From contig CADCIH010000001.1 in the NCBI GenBank assembly GCA_902801465.1, forward strand, positions 1-64,000: 64,000 nucleotides of DNA. The letters are read 5' to 3'. The DNA is from an uncultured Bacteroidia bacterium. Its GTDB lineage: Bacteria > Bacteroidota > Bacteroidia > Bacteroidales > F082. The notes below the pieces were generated by a model. The model was not told where the DNA came from, searched no databases, and saw only the letters and a list, made by a program, of their open reading frames with translations. The position numbers were made by a program, and so were the translations under genes. Below are positions 33,540-43,750 of the stretch, piece after piece. How positions within the stretch are numbered: the first letter of the stretch is position 1; each line of letters begins with the position of its first letter.

Positions 33540-34706
33540 TTAGAAATTGATGCTGAAGCCGAAGCTGAGGCAGTGTGCATCCTGAGCCTTCTCTTTCACA
33601 AAGAAGGGTAGGAGGTTGAAGTTGGCAAAGAAGCCAAGGCCGTTGTTTTTTCCGGCACGCAATGAGGCGTCGAGCTTGAAACGGTTGATGTAGTAGTCCT
33701 TGTGGGTCTTGACCTTGAGTTCTTCAAACTTGATCTTGTTCCAAGCGTCGATACGGATGCCTCCAGTTACGCCGAAGGCGAAGAAGAACTTGCGGGTAGG
33801 TCTAACCTCAATCATTAAGGGAGCCTGGAGATAGAGCACGCCTAACTTGCTCTTCCTGACATGGCCTTCAACCGATTCGTCGATGAGGTTGCAGATGAGT
33901 TTGTCATCACCTTTTTCAAGGCGCACTGGGCTGTTGAAACGGAAGGTGTTCCAGCTCAGTCCGATACCCGTATAGATGCCGACACGGTGAGAGTGGGAGA
34001 AAGCCATTCCGATGTCGGAGATGTTGAAGTCGTAGACCCAGCTTTTTCCGGGACGTTGCTCCAACAGGGCGTATTCTCCTGTGAATTCCGTTCCCGATCC
34101 TGGTCCCAAGAGCATGTTCAGCCCAGCTTCAAAACCGCTCCAGTTGGGGTCGAACACCAAACTCTCGTGTCTGACGGGTCCTTCGGGTCTTGTGATGCTG
34201 ATTTCCTTGTTACGTGTCTCGGTGATGTTGACAGAGTCGGCGGTGAAATTGTCGATGTTCACATCGCCTAATCCAGTGACAGAAGCCTCGAAGTAACGGC
34301 AGTGTCCCGTGAGGTTCAAGTCGCCGACGCCAGTCAGGAGGGCGTTGATGGTGTCGCAGTCAACGTCGAGGATGGCGTCGCCCACACCAGTAATGACGAT
34401 GTTCAAGTTAGGGAACGTCAGGGTTCCGACGCTCCTAAGGTCGCCTGAACCGGTGACACGGATGGATTGCAAGGTGGGAAGGGTGATCTCATAGTCTTTG
34501 TAGGAGGTGAGCAGGATTTTCTCGTCATTCGAGAAGCTGAAAGGCTCTCCGTCGCATTTCACCTCAAGTGGTTCACCCTGTTTGAGGGTGACGTCACCCG
34601 CACCGGCCACAACCAATGTCTTAGGGGCAATTATGCCCGAGACTTGGGCCATCATGCCCGACATGCCGAGCATCAGTGCCATCATTGTAATAATTCCTTT
34701 TTTCAT
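33540..34706 (-). CDS. DUF2807 (auto-transporter-adhesin-like) protein with barrel-like C-terminus
   Basis: Exported protein of 388 residues. After the signal peptide (ending GMMAQ), residues of about 30-180 form short repeats with the pattern VTGSGDL, ITGVGDA, LTGVGDL, VTGLGDV, the beta-helix of the DUF2807 head-GIN family. The second half has alternating strands with aromatic residues and ends FGFSINF, typical of outer-membrane barrels. It lies 16 bp upstream of the ECF sigma gene and is probably in the same transcript. Its role is unknown. Confidence 0.8.
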   Translation of the reverse strand: MKKGIITMMALMLGMSGMMAQVSGIIAPKTLVVAGAGDVTLKQGEPLEVKCDGEPFSFSNDEKILLTSYKDYEITLPTLQSIRVTGSGDLRSVGTLTFPNLNIVITGVGDAILDVDCDTINALLTGVGDLNLTGHCRYFEASVTGLGDVNIDNFTADSVNITETRNKEISITRPEGPVRHESLVFDPNWSGFEAGLNMLLGPGSGTEFTGEYALLEQRPGKSWVYDFNISDIGMAFSHSHRVGIYTGIGLSWNTFRFNSPVRLEKGDDKLICNLIDESVEGHVRKSKLGVLYLQAPLMIEVRPTRKFFFAFGVTGGIRIDAWNKIKFEELKVKTHKDYYINRFKLDASLRAGKNNGLGFFANFNLLPFFVKEKAQDAHCLSFGFSINF

Positions 34707-34759
34707 ACGTTTATTATTTATTGATGTTGTTTGTTCTGAAAAACACCAATAAGACGCAC

Positions 34760-34805
34760 CAAAAATAAAAAAGTTACAGCTTTCTTGAAATATTCTTTAC
34801 TTTTG
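34760..34805. promoter_or_regulatory. divergent -7 boxes, DUF2807 operon and lgt
   Basis: Minus strand TATTTTTG at 34767-34760 (about 54 bp before the DUF2807 gene) and plus strand TACTTTTG at 34798-34805 (20 bp before lgt). Confidence 0.5.
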
Positions 34806-34824
34806 CCGACAAATTAATCTGACT

Positions 34825-35676
34825 ATGGTACTGAACTACATCTTCTGGGACGTTGATCCGGTGGCGTTTTCACTGGGTCCCTTGCAAGTCCGCTGGTATG
34901 GCATCTGCTGGGCGGTGGGTTTCCTGTTGGGATATCTGCTCATGAGCAAAGTATATAAAAAGGAAAAGATGCCAGATTGGTCGATGGACTCACTCCTTAT
35001 TTATATGTTGCTGTCGACAGTCATCGGTGCCCGTTTGGGTCATTGCCTGTTTTATGAGCCTGAATATTATCTCCCGCACCCCATTGAGATTCTCAAGGTC
35101 TGGGAAGGCGGTCTGGCCAGTCACGGAGGTGCCATAGGCATCCTGATAGGCCTGTGGCTCTATGTGCGTAGATTCAACAAGTCGACAAAGAAACAAAAAG
35201 GCGAAAAGCAGCACATCACCTACCTATGGCTGCTCGACCGCATCGTCATCCCGGTGTGCTTGGTCGGTGCTTTGATACGTCTTGGCAATGTGTTCAACTC
35301 CGAAATCTATGGCACCCCCACCACCTTACCATGGGGCTTCGTGTTCGTGCGTGGCAATGAGCAGTTTTTCGGTCCCGAAGGAGACCTCCTGCCATGTCAT
35401 CCCACGGGTCTTTATGAGGCTTTCTTCTGCCTGGTGGCCATGGCGTTGTTGCTGTGGATGTACTACAAGCGTGATTTGGGCGACAAACGACCTGGTATCA
35501 TGTTCGGCACTTTCCTGATCATCATCTTCGGATCACGCATAGGCATCGAGTTCCTGAAGAATGTTCAGGTCGCCTTTGAGAAAAACATGGTCTTCGACAT
35601 GGGACAATGGCTCAGCGTCCCATTCGTCATCTTGGGCATCGTGATGATCGTAAGGTCGTTACGTCATTCCAAGTAA
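34825..35676 (+). CDS. lgt: prolipoprotein diacylglyceryl transferase
   Basis: Inner-membrane enzyme that attaches diacylglycerol from phosphatidylglycerol to the lipobox Cys. The 283 residues have about seven membrane helices and the family motifs VRWYGICW, GGLASHGGAIGIL, and RLGNVFNSEIYG in place of the Lgt signature GRxGNFxNxE. It is needed for the many lipoproteins of this window. It overlaps the convergent DUF2723 gene by 13 bases. Confidence 0.95.
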   Translation: MVLNYIFWDVDPVAFSLGPLQVRWYGICWAVGFLLGYLLMSKVYKKEKMPDWSMDSLLIYMLLSTVIGARLGHCLFYEPEYYLPHPIEILKVWEGGLASHGGAIGILIGLWLYVRRFNKSTKKQKGEKQHITYLWLLDRIVIPVCLVGALIRLGNVFNSEIYGTPTTLPWGFVFVRGNEQFFGPEGDLLPCHPTGLYEAFFCLVAMALLLWMYYKRDLGDKRPGIMFGTFLIIIFGSRIGIEFLKNVQVAFEKNMVFDMGQWLSVPFVILGIVMIVRSLRHSK

Positions 35677-38600
35677 TACTTTTGCAAGTAATCCTTCACG
35701 ATGGGATCCAGTTTCGCCTTCATCTCCTGACGGTTGAACTGGTTCGCTACCGACAGCATCTGGTGTAGAATGCTGATTTGTTCGTCAATGTCCTCAGCGT
35801 AATAGTCCACGAACTTAGGCTCCATGTTGCCGTAATACTCTGCCTTGTCGCAGCAGTTCTTTACCAGCTTTTGCATGAAGGCGTCGCCTTTCTCCATCTC
35901 GCCGCATTGATAGTACATCTCGGCGAACTGGTACAGACGCAGCCCGTACGGGAACTTCTCGTTGGGGAAGAACTCCTGGAACTTGTCCATGACAACGATA
36001 GCTGAGTCAAACTCTTGGTGGTTGACGAGGCTCTGGGCAAGGCGCACGTATGACTGGCGGGCGAACTCGGAGTTGCGGACGCTCTCACGGTCGGGCACTA
36101 CGCCCTCCTCGTTCATGCTGCCCCACTTGGCTTTGTTCACCAACAAGTCGTAACTGCCATCACGGTAAACGCCGCCTAGGCCTTTGTAGTAGTCTTCAGC
36201 CTCTACAGGGATGAAACGGTAGGAGAGGCCTTCCATGTGCAGGTATTTTTCGATGCCGAGCACACTCGACATGTCGCTAAACGAAGTGAAATACACTGGA
36301 CGTTCCCAATTGTTCGACGCCATGAAGTCGAGCAGCAACAGGCCGTTCTTATATACATAGCCGTCCTTGACCTCCCAACGGATTTCGTCCACGATCTGGT
36401 CTTTCATGCTCTCGGGAACGATGCCGTTGCGAACACAGGCTTCCTTGTCGACAGTGAGTTTCAGGGTGCGGACAGGGAGATAGTGGGTGGTGGAGCCGTT
36501 GGTGTATCTGAGTACCGTCTTGGGGTTGTGGATGAAATCGATGACGTCTTTCAGCTCCACGTACTTGCCTTTCAGGCTTTCTTCCTCGTTCACCTTGATC
36601 GACTCGTTGACACCGTTGTCGTATTCTTTGGGATTCAATGTCAGTGGCAGACGTTCAGAGTCGTACACCTTGCGTCCCATCTGGTGGGCATACCAATAGC
36701 CTCCGGAGAGCATGTAGTTCACCACGCGGACATCGGTGCGGAAGCCCTCCACCTCTTGGATATACCACAAGGGGAAGGTGTCGTTGTCGCCTCGGGTGAA
36801 GATGACCGCGTTGGGCGGCAGCTGTGCCAAGTACATCCTGGCCCAGTCGTGCGCAGAGGTCTTGCCACCACGATTGTGCTCGTCCCAGCCTTGCGAGGCC
36901 ATGAGACAAGGAACGGCGACAAAACACAGCACTCCGACAAGCACGGTGGTCACCAGGTTCTTGCTCTTGGTGAGCCGCTCGATCCAGTCGGTGATGGCCA
37001 GCACGCCAAGGCCAATCCAGATGGCGAAGGCGTAGAACGATCCGGCATAGGAGTAGTCGCGTTCACGAGGCTGGTAAGGAGTCTGGTTCAGATATACAAC
37101 GATGGCGATGCCAGTCAAGACAAACAGAAGGAAGATGATCCAGCTCGACTTCAAGTCCTTGCGCAACAGCCAGAACAGGCCACAAAGTCCCAAGATGAGG
37201 GGCAAGAAATAGTATGTCGTGCGTCCTGGGTTCTTCAAAGCGTCAGGGATGTTCTTCTGGTCGCCGAGACGGGCGCTGTCGATGAAGTTGATGCCGCTGA
37301 TCCAGTTGCCGTGCTCCAACTCGCCTTGGCTCTCAATGTCGTTCTGACGGCCTACAAAGTTCCACATGAAATAGCGCCAGTACATCCAGTTGCACTGATA
37401 GCTGACAAAGAACTTGAGGTTCTGCCCGAAGGTGGGTTTGTTGACCACCTGCACGGAGCCGTCGATGGTGCGCGTCGAGACTTTGTTTCCGGTAATCACG
37501 CCACGGCGGTTCTTGCGGTAGGTCTCATACATTGAGACGTGCTTCGGCTGGTTGCTCCACATGCGGGGAAACAGGGTCTTCATCTCAGGTGCGTATTCAG
37601 CCACGGCGAGTCTCTTGTCGTCAGTGATGACATAACGACCTTTTTCCTTGTCTTTCACATAGATGGGCTTGCCGTCGATACCTTTGGCAACGGGTGCGTT
37701 GTAATAGGCCCCATAAAGCAAAGGCCAAGAACCGTATTGCTCACGGTTTAGATAGGCGAGCATCGACAGGGCGTCCTTGGGCTCATTTTCATTAATAGGT
37801 GTATTCGTGTTGGCGCGGATCACCAGCATGAAGAACGAAGAATAACCAATCAGGATGAACATGAACGAAAGAACGGCGATATTGCCGATGACTTTTTTGC
37901 GTTTGGTAGTGAACATGATCCCCCATACGATGAGACCAATCAACAGGGCGAAATAGATGATGGTTCCCAGGTTGAACGGGGCTCCGAGGCTGTTTACGAA
38001 AAACAGCTCGAACTTGCCGGCGAGGTTTACAATCTGGGGGATGAGGAACATATTGAGCAGCCATAGCAGTGCCAATGACACCAAGCCAGCCACCAGGAAA
38101 CCCTTGAAAGTGGTCTTGGGCCATTTCTTGAAATACACTACATACACGAATGCGGGGATGCACAACAGGTTGAGCAAGTGCACGCCAATGGAAAGGCCGA
38201 TGAGATATGCGATCAAGATAATCCACTTGCTGCTGTCAGGCTCGTCAGCCACACGCTCCCACTTCAAGATAGCCCAGAAAGTGACGGCTGTGAAGAACGA
38301 TGACATGGCGTAGACCTCGCCTTCTACAGCGTTGAACCAGAACGACTCGGTGAAGGTGTAGGCCATGGCGCCGACAAAAGCGGCGACCAACACGCCAATC
38401 TTGTTTCTCGTCGGAGCGTCTTCTCCTTCTTTCATCCATAGCTTGCGGGCAATCATCGTGATGCTCCAAAACAGGAAAGTAATGGTCAACCCACTGCAAA
38501 TGGCCGACATCGCGTTGACCATCATGGCCACCCTGGTGACATCGCCGAATGCAAACAAGGTGAAGAACCTGGCGATCAACTGGAACAAAGGTGCCCCAGG

Positions 38601-38750
38601 CGGGTGCCCCACTTGCAGTTTATATGAGGTGGAGATGTACTCTCCACAGTCCCACCAACTTACCGTTGGCTCCATGGTGATGAAATATACTGCCGTGGCG
38701 ATGATACCCACCGACCACCCGATGATGTTGTTCAGTTTCTTGAAATTCAT
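35664..38750 (-). CDS. DUF2723 membrane protein (GT-C-like)
   Basis: Integral membrane protein of 1028 residues. The N-terminal half has about a dozen hydrophobic helices and the DUF2723 start IIATAVYFITMEPTVSWWDCGEYISTSYKLQVGHPPGAPLF, where the Asp resembles the catalytic loop of GT-C glycosyltransferases. The C-terminal half is soluble, with FTRGDNDTFPLWYIQEVEGFR and helical TPR-like repeats near the end. A protein O-glycosylation role is often suggested for this family but not shown here. The ATG at 38750 was chosen; the open frame continues upstream through the tRNA-Gln gene and is not coding there. Confidence 0.88.
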   Translation of the reverse strand: MNFKKLNNIIGWSVGIIATAVYFITMEPTVSWWDCGEYISTSYKLQVGHPPGAPLFQLIARFFTLFAFGDVTRVAMMVNAMSAICSGLTITFLFWSITMIARKLWMKEGEDAPTRNKIGVLVAAFVGAMAYTFTESFWFNAVEGEVYAMSSFFTAVTFWAILKWERVADEPDSSKWIILIAYLIGLSIGVHLLNLLCIPAFVYVVYFKKWPKTTFKGFLVAGLVSLALLWLLNMFLIPQIVNLAGKFELFFVNSLGAPFNLGTIIYFALLIGLIVWGIMFTTKRKKVIGNIAVLSFMFILIGYSSFFMLVIRANTNTPINENEPKDALSMLAYLNREQYGSWPLLYGAYYNAPVAKGIDGKPIYVKDKEKGRYVITDDKRLAVAEYAPEMKTLFPRMWSNQPKHVSMYETYRKNRRGVITGNKVSTRTIDGSVQVVNKPTFGQNLKFFVSYQCNWMYWRYFMWNFVGRQNDIESQGELEHGNWISGINFIDSARLGDQKNIPDALKNPGRTTYYFLPLILGLCGLFWLLRKDLKSSWIIFLLFVLTGIAIVVYLNQTPYQPRERDYSYAGSFYAFAIWIGLGVLAITDWIERLTKSKNLVTTVLVGVLCFVAVPCLMASQGWDEHNRGGKTSAHDWARMYLAQLPPNAVIFTRGDNDTFPLWYIQEVEGFRTDVRVVNYMLSGGYWYAHQMGRKVYDSERLPLTLNPKEYDNGVNESIKVNEEESLKGKYVELKDVIDFIHNPKTVLRYTNGSTTHYLPVRTLKLTVDKEACVRNGIVPESMKDQIVDEIRWEVKDGYVYKNGLLLLDFMASNNWERPVYFTSFSDMSSVLGIEKYLHMEGLSYRFIPVEAEDYYKGLGGVYRDGSYDLLVNKAKWGSMNEEGVVPDRESVRNSEFARQSYVRLAQSLVNHQEFDSAIVVMDKFQEFFPNEKFPYGLRLYQFAEMYYQCGEMEKGDAFMQKLVKNCCDKAEYYGNMEPKFVDYYAEDIDEQISILHQMLSVANQFNRQEMKAKLDPIVKDYLQKYYLE

Positions 38751-38798
38751 ATCTGCGTTTATTGAAAGTGCAAAAATACAAAAAATATCAAAAAAATA

Positions 38799-38829
38799 CT
38801 TGCAGATAACAAAAAAAGCCGTATCTTTG
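38799..38829 (+). promoter_or_regulatory. promoter of tRNA-Gln
   Basis: CTTG (-33) at 38799-38802, a 19-bp spacer, and a perfect -7 box TATCTTTG at 38822-38829. The tRNA begins 25 bp after the -7 box. Confidence 0.7.
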
Positions 38830-38853
38830 CACCCGCATTCAATCGAATGAAGG

Positions 38854-38924
38854 TGTCGAGTGGTGTAATGGCAGCACTGCAGATTTTGGTTCTGCCTGTC
38901 AAGGTTCGAATCCTTGCTCGACAA
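38854..38924 (+). tRNA. tRNA-Gln (anticodon UUG)
   Basis: Acceptor stem TGTCGAG (38854-38860) pairs with CTCGACA (38917-38923). The anticodon stem GCAGA/TCTGC encloses the loop TTTTGGT with anticodon TTG. The T arm is CAAGG-TTCGAAT-CCTTG. It is 71 nt long and CCA is not encoded. Confidence 0.96.
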
Positions 38925-38941
38925 CTTAGTGTGGAAATGGA

Positions 38942-38972
38942 AAACCTGCTACGAATGTAACAGGTTTTTTTA
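38942..38972 (+). terminator. rho-independent terminator after tRNA-Gln
   Basis: AAACCTG (38942-38948) pairs with CAGGTTT (38961-38967), followed by a T run. Confidence 0.85.
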
Positions 38973-38981
38973 TTGTTAAAA

Positions 38982-39034
38982 CCGCCCCGTAGGGGCAAAA
39001 GCAAATGGCCCAGGGCAACGCCCTGTGGTCTTGA
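38982..39034. repeat. GC-rich double-hairpin repeat before rimP
   Basis: Two small palindromes, GCCCCGTAGGGGC and CCAGGGCAACGCCCTGTGG, separated by a short A-rich spacer. This resembles a dispersed intergenic repeat seen in many Bacteroidota genomes; that link is from memory and untested. Confidence 0.55.
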
Positions 39035-39043
39035 GAGTAGAAA

Positions 39044-39499
39044 ATGATTAATAAAGAACAAATATCGAAATTAGTTGAAGAATCCATACAGGATACCGAC
39101 CTGTTCCTGGTGGAAGTAAAAGTCAAACCCTCCAACGTCATCGAAGTCTTTATCGACTCCGATACAGCGGTGAACATCGACCAATGCGTGGCCGTGAGCC
39201 GTTATGTCGAAAGCAAGATGGACCGCGATGCCGAGGATTTCGAACTGAGCGTGCTTTCTTGGGGACTCAGCGGCGCCTTGAAACTCGACCGTCAACTGCA
39301 AAAGTATGTCGGCAAGGACGTGGAAGTGAAGAACAAGGAACAAGGCAAACTCCAAGGCAAACTCGTGAGCTTCAACGCCGAGAAGGTGGAAATAGCTCCC
39401 GCTCCCAAGAAGTCTTCGAAAAAGAAACCCGCCGAAGAGCCTGCCAACCTGCTTCTGGATCGTAAAAACACAGAAATCAAACCTGCAATAATATTTTAA
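39044..39499 (+). CDS. rimP: ribosome maturation factor RimP
   Basis: Needed for 30S subunit maturation. The 151 residues show the two-domain RimP pattern: DTDLFLVEVKVKPSNVIEVFIDSD, INIDQCVAVSRYVESKMD-like text, and FELSVLSWGLSGALK (family form SPGLxRPL), then the Sm-like C-terminus. It starts the rimP-nusA-infB operon, 11 bp before nusA. Confidence 0.95.
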   Translation: MINKEQISKLVEESIQDTDLFLVEVKVKPSNVIEVFIDSDTAVNIDQCVAVSRYVESKMDRDAEDFELSVLSWGLSGALKLDRQLQKYVGKDVEVKNKEQGKLQGKLVSFNAEKVEIAPAPKKSSKKKPAEEPANLLLDRKNTEIKPAIIF

Positions 39500-39510
39500 A
39501 TACATATATA

Positions 39511-40767
39511 ATGGAAAATTACAAATTAGTTGAAACTTTCTCCGAATTCAAGGAGTTTAAAAACATCGACCGTGAGGCCATGATGCGTATTATCGAAGAC
39601 GTTTTCAGAGGCATGCTGAACAAGAAGTTTGACACCGATACCGAGGATTTCATCGATATCATCGTCAACGTCGACAAGGGCGACTTCGAAATCTACCATA
39701 ACCGCACCGTGGTCGAAGACGACGCCTTGGAAGACCCGCGCCGTCAGATCAAACTCTCCGACGCCATCCTCATCGAGCCCGACTTCGAGGTGGGCGACGA
39801 GGTCTCTGAGATCCTCCGTATCGAGAGCTTTGGCCGCCGCGACATCCTGGCCCTGCGCCAAAACCTCCAGACCAAGATCAGCGAGTACCAGAAGGAAAAC
39901 ATCTTCCAAAAATACAAGGATAAAGTGGGTGAGATCATCAACGCCGAAGTGAACCACGTGTGGAAACGCGAGATCGTCGCTGTTGACGACGAGTCTATCG
40001 AACTCATCCTGCCTCGCGCCGAACAAATCCCGTCGGATATTTATAAAAAAGGTGACAGCGTCCGCGCCATCGTGAAGAGCGTCGAGAACGTCAACGGTTC
40101 ACCCGTCATCACCCTCTCGCGTACCTCTGAGGTGTTTCTGCAACGTCTGTTCGAAGCCGAGGTCCCCGAGGTCTTCGACGGCCTGATCACCATTAAGAAG
40201 ATCGTCCGTGAACCTGGCCAGCGCGCCAAGATTGCCGTTGAGTCGTACGACGACCGTATCGACCCCGTCGGCGCCTGCGTCGGCATGAAGGGCTCCCGTA
40301 TCCACGGCATCGTCCGCGAACTGCGCAACGAGAATATCGACGTCATCAATTGGACCACCAACCCGGTGCTCTTCATCACTCGCGCCCTTAGCCCCGCCAA
40401 AATCACCAGCGTGGTCCTCGACGATGAAAACATGCTCGCCAACGTCTATATGGACGCCGACCAAGTCAGCCTCGCCATCGGCAAAGGCGGATATAACATC
40501 AAACTCGCAGGCAAACTGACGGGTTATAACATCGACGTGTATCGCAACAGCGAGATCACCCCCGACGAGGAAGACGTTGACCTCCAAGAGTTCAACGACG
40601 AGATCGAACAGTGGATCATCGACGCCCTCGAAGGCATCGGCTGCGACACCGCCAAACAAGTGCTGGCCATCTCCCCCGAGGAAGTGGCTCGCCGCGCCGA
40701 CCTGGAGATCGAAACCGTCAACAACGTGTTCCGTGTCCTCAAGGCTGAATTCGAAAACGATAACTAA
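39511..40767 (+). CDS. nusA: transcription termination/antitermination factor NusA
   Basis: RNA-polymerase-bound elongation factor. The 418 residues have the N-terminal domain, an S1 domain ([29 protein letters not shown]), and two KH domains ([19 protein letters not shown] and [18 protein letters not shown]). The short acidic C-terminus lacks the repeats of the E. coli protein. It lies in the conserved rimP-nusA-infB order. Confidence 0.97.
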   Translation: MENYKLVETFSEFKEFKNIDREAMMRIIEDVFRGMLNKKFDTDTEDFIDIIVNVDKGDFEIYHNRTVVEDDALEDPRRQIKLSDAILIEPDFEVGDEVSEILRIESFGRRDILALRQNLQTKISEYQKENIFQKYKDKVGEIINAEVNHVWKREIVAVDDESIELILPRAEQIPSDIYKKGDSVRAIVKSVENVNGSPVITLSRTSEVFLQRLFEAEVPEVFDGLITIKKIVREPGQRAKIAVESYDDRIDPVGACVGMKGSRIHGIVRELRNENIDVINWTTNPVLFITRALSPAKITSVVLDDENMLANVYMDADQVSLAIGKGGYNIKLAGKLTGYNIDVYRNSEITPDEEDVDLQEFNDEIEQWIIDALEGIGCDTAKQVLAISPEEVARRADLEIETVNNVFRVLKAEFENDN

Positions 40768-40781
40768 AGAAGGAGGAAACC

Positions 40782-43631
40782 ATGTCAGAAGATTCAAATT
40801 TTACCATTAGACTGTCGAAAGCGGCCAAAGAGTTCAACGTGGGCATGGGCACCATCCTGGATTTCCTTGCCAAGAAGGGATTCCAAGTGGATTCGTCGCC
40901 CAACACGAAACTCACCGCCGAGATGTATGCACTGCTCGTCAAGGAATACCAAGGTGAGCGTGAAGTGAAGAATGAAGCTAAGAAACTTGGCGACCTCTCC
41001 TACAAAGGTGGCTCGGTGTCGGTTGACTCAACCCCGCAGACCTCAGGCTCCCAAGAGGAAGATGAAGATGCCGAAGTGGTGATTCGTACCACCACCATCA
41101 GCCCCTCCACACCCAAACCGGCCAAGGAAACGAAACCCGAACCGGCCAAAGAGACCACACCTAAACCGGAACCTGCCAAACCCGAAGAGACAGAACTGGA
41201 ACCTGTGAAAGAGGAACCCGTAAAGGAAGAACCGATTCCCGAAGGCACCATTAAAGTGGTGGGTAAAATCGACCTTGAGAGCCTCAACCCTAAGAAAAAA
41301 GACAAAAAGAAAGAAGATAAAGGCCAGAAACCCGAAGGCCAAGAGCCCAAGAAACAGGAACCGAAGAAAAAAGAGGAAAGAAAACCGGAACCGAAAAAAC
41401 CGGAACCCAAGAAGCCTGAAGAGAAAAAACCGGAGCCTAAGAAACCCGAACAACCTGCCGAACCGAAGTTCATCAAGACCGAGGTGCAGAAACTCGAAGG
41501 CCCTAAGATCCTCGACAAGATCGAACTTCCTGAAGAACGCAAACGCTCCAAGCAACAGCCGGTGGCCTCTTCTGAAGGCGGCGAAGGAAAGAAGAAAAAA
41601 CGCAAACGTATCAGCGGAAAGCCTGAAAACGGCAGCGGAAAACCCTCAGAACAACCTCAAGGCAAACAGAAACCTAAAAAGGATAAGGGCAAACAACAGC
41701 CCAAACAAGAAGAGAAAGTCGAACTGTCAGACGAAGAAGTGTCGAAGCAGATCAGAGACACTCTGGCACGCCTGTCACCCATGGGTAAGTCGAAGACCTC
41801 GAAACACCGTCGTGAGAAACGCCAACAGGTGGCTGGCAGCATGATGGAGGAACAACTGCGCCAACAGGAGGAACAATCCGTCCTGAAGGTGACTGAGTTC
41901 GTTACCGCCAACGACCTGGCCGTGATGATGGGTGTCCCAGTGACTAAAGTCATCGCCACCTGCATGGGTCTGGGTATGCCCGTGTCCATCAACCAGCGTC
42001 TCGATGCCGAAGCCCTGTCGGTCGTGGCAAGCGAGTTCGGCTATCAAGTTGACTTCGTGAGCGCCGACGTTCAAGAAGCCATCGCCGAGACCGAAGAGGT
42101 GGACCGCGAGGAAGATCTGGTGCCCCGCGCTCCCGTCGTCACCGTCATGGGTCACGTCGACCATGGTAAGACCAAACTCCTCGACTATATCCGTAACACC
42201 AACGTCGTGGCTGGCGAGGCTGGCGGTATCACCCAGCACATCGGTGCCTACGAGGTGACCACCTCCAGCGGCAAGAAGATCACCTTCCTCGACACCCCTG
42301 GCCACGAGGCCTTCACCGCCATGCGAGCCCGTGGTGCCAAGATGACGGACGTCGCCATCATCGTCATCGCCACCGACGACAACGTGATGCCCCAGACCGT
42401 CGAGGCCATCAACCACGCCCAAGCTGCAGGAGTCCCCATCGTGTTCGCCCTCAACAAGATCGATAAGCCTACCGCCAACCCCGACAAGATCCGTGAACAA
42501 CTTTCCAAGATGAACATCCTCGTCGAGAGCTGGGGCGGTAAGTACCAGGAACAGGAAATCGCCGCCAAGACTGGTCTCAACGTGGAAGAACTGCTCGAAA
42601 AGGTGCTGCTCGAGGCCGAATTCCTCGACCTGAAAGCCAACCCCAACCGTCTGGCCAAAGGCACCGTCATCGAATCGGCCCTCGACAAAGGCCGTGGCTT
42701 TGTGGCCAAGATCCTGGTACAGAACGGCACCCTCCGCATCGGCGACATGGTGCTGGCAGGTACTAACTTCGGCAAGGTGAAAGCCATGTTCAACGACCAC
42801 AACCAGAAGATCAAAGAGGCTGGCCCATCCACACCGGTGTTGCTTCTCGGTCTCAACGGCGCCCCGCAACCTGGCGACACCTTCAATGTGATGACCGACG
42901 AGCGTGAGGTGAAGGACATCGCCACTCGCCGTGAACAACTGCAACGCGAACAAGCACGCCGTACCAGCCCGCACATCACTTTGGACGAGATCGGACGCCG
43001 TATTGCCATCGGCGACTTCAAGGAACTCAACATCATCGTCAAGGCCGACGTGGACGGCTCCGTGGAGGCTCTTTCCGACTCCCTGCTCAAGCTCTCCACT
43101 GAAGAGGTGCAAGTCAATGTCATCCACAAGTCAGTGGGTGCCATCAGCGAGTCCGACATCATGCTGGCCTCGGCTTCCAACGCCGTCATCGTGGGCTTCA
43201 ACGTGCGTCCTACCGTGCAAGCACGCAAGCTGGCTGAACAGGAAAAGATCGATATCCGCATCTATTCCATCATCTACACAGCCATCGAAGAGATCAAAGC
43301 CGCTATCGAAGGCATGCTCGCCCCCGAGATCGAGGAAGTGGTTACCTGCAACCTCGAGATCCGTGAGACCTTCAAGATCAGCAAGGTCGGCACCATCGCA
43401 GGCTGCATGGTCCTGGACGGCAAGATCACCCGTAACACGAAGATCCGTATCATCCGCGACGGCATCGTGATCTACACCGGCACGCTCGGCTCCCTGAAAC
43501 GCTTCAAGGACGATGTGAAGGAAGTGCCTGCCGGCATGGACTGCGGCTTGAACATCGAGAACTTCAACGATATCAAAGTCGGCGACATCATCGAGGGCTA
43601 TACCGAAAAAGAAGTCGCACGTAAGCTCTGA
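40782..43631 (+). CDS. infB: translation initiation factor IF-2
   Basis: GTPase that places initiator tRNA on the 30S subunit. The 949 residues begin with an IF2_N-like segment ([30 protein letters not shown]). A long, highly charged Lys/Glu/Pro linker follows (residues of about 100-350), then a second N-domain and the G domain with [16 protein letters not shown] and NKIDK. It ends with domains II-IV. The linker length is usual for Bacteroidota. A purine-rich stretch (GAAGGAGG) precedes the start, a rare Shine-Dalgarno-like site here. It is followed by a strong terminator. Confidence 0.98.
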   Translation: MSEDSNFTIRLSKAAKEFNVGMGTILDFLAKKGFQVDSSPNTKLTAEMYALLVKEYQGEREVKNEAKKLGDLSYKGGSVSVDSTPQTSGSQEEDEDAEVVIRTTTISPSTPKPAKETKPEPAKETTPKPEPAKPEETELEPVKEEPVKEEPIPEGTIKVVGKIDLESLNPKKKDKKKEDKGQKPEGQEPKKQEPKKKEERKPEPKKPEPKKPEEKKPEPKKPEQPAEPKFIKTEVQKLEGPKILDKIELPEERKRSKQQPVASSEGGEGKKKKRKRISGKPENGSGKPSEQPQGKQKPKKDKGKQQPKQEEKVELSDEEVSKQIRDTLARLSPMGKSKTSKHRREKRQQVAGSMMEEQLRQQEEQSVLKVTEFVTANDLAVMMGVPVTKVIATCMGLGMPVSINQRLDAEALSVVASEFGYQVDFVSADVQEAIAETEEVDREEDLVPRAPVVTVMGHVDHGKTKLLDYIRNTNVVAGEAGGITQHIGAYEVTTSSGKKITFLDTPGHEAFTAMRARGAKMTDVAIIVIATDDNVMPQTVEAINHAQAAGVPIVFALNKIDKPTANPDKIREQLSKMNILVESWGGKYQEQEIAAKTGLNVEELLEKVLLEAEFLDLKANPNRLAKGTVIESALDKGRGFVAKILVQNGTLRIGDMVLAGTNFGKVKAMFNDHNQKIKEAGPSTPVLLLGLNGAPQPGDTFNVMTDEREVKDIATRREQLQREQARRTSPHITLDEIGRRIAIGDFKELNIIVKADVDGSVEALSDSLLKLSTEEVQVNVIHKSVGAISESDIMLASASNAVIVGFNVRPTVQARKLAEQEKIDIRIYSIIYTAIEEIKAAIEGMLAPEIEEVVTCNLEIRETFKISKVGTIAGCMVLDGKITRNTKIRIIRDGIVIYTGTLGSLKRFKDDVKEVPAGMDCGLNIENFNDIKVGDIIEGYTEKEVARKL

Positions 43632-43664
43632 TACTCATCCCAGTATAACACTGGATAAATATGA

Positions 43665-43702
43665 GTCGACCCACCCTGAATCCTGGGTGGGTCGACTTTT
43701 TT
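43665..43702 (+). terminator. rho-independent terminator of the rimP-nusA-infB operon
   Basis: GTCGACCCACCC (43665-43676) pairs perfectly with GGGTGGGTCGAC (43685-43696), followed by TTTTTT. Confidence 0.93.
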
Positions 43703-43712
43703 GTCTTTTTCA

Positions 43713-43744
43713 CTTGCGAGAAATGCAAAAGTGTTGTATTTTTG
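43713..43744 (+). promoter_or_regulatory. promoter of the candidate small RNA
   Basis: CTTG (-33) at 43713-43716, a 20-bp spacer, and the -7 box TATTTTTG at 43737-43744. This is among the best promoter matches of the window and has no coding gene behind it. Confidence 0.65.
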
Positions 43745-43750
43745 TTCCGT

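Noticed and set aside
38751-38924. N-terminal extension of the DUF2723 protein by 58 codons from a TTG
   Set aside because: The extension is read antisense through tRNA-Gln and its promoter. The family start (MNFKKLNNIIGW) is at 38750.
41775-43261. Long minus-strand frames of 450 and 337 codons opposite infB
   Set aside because: Antisense shadows of infB with no motif.
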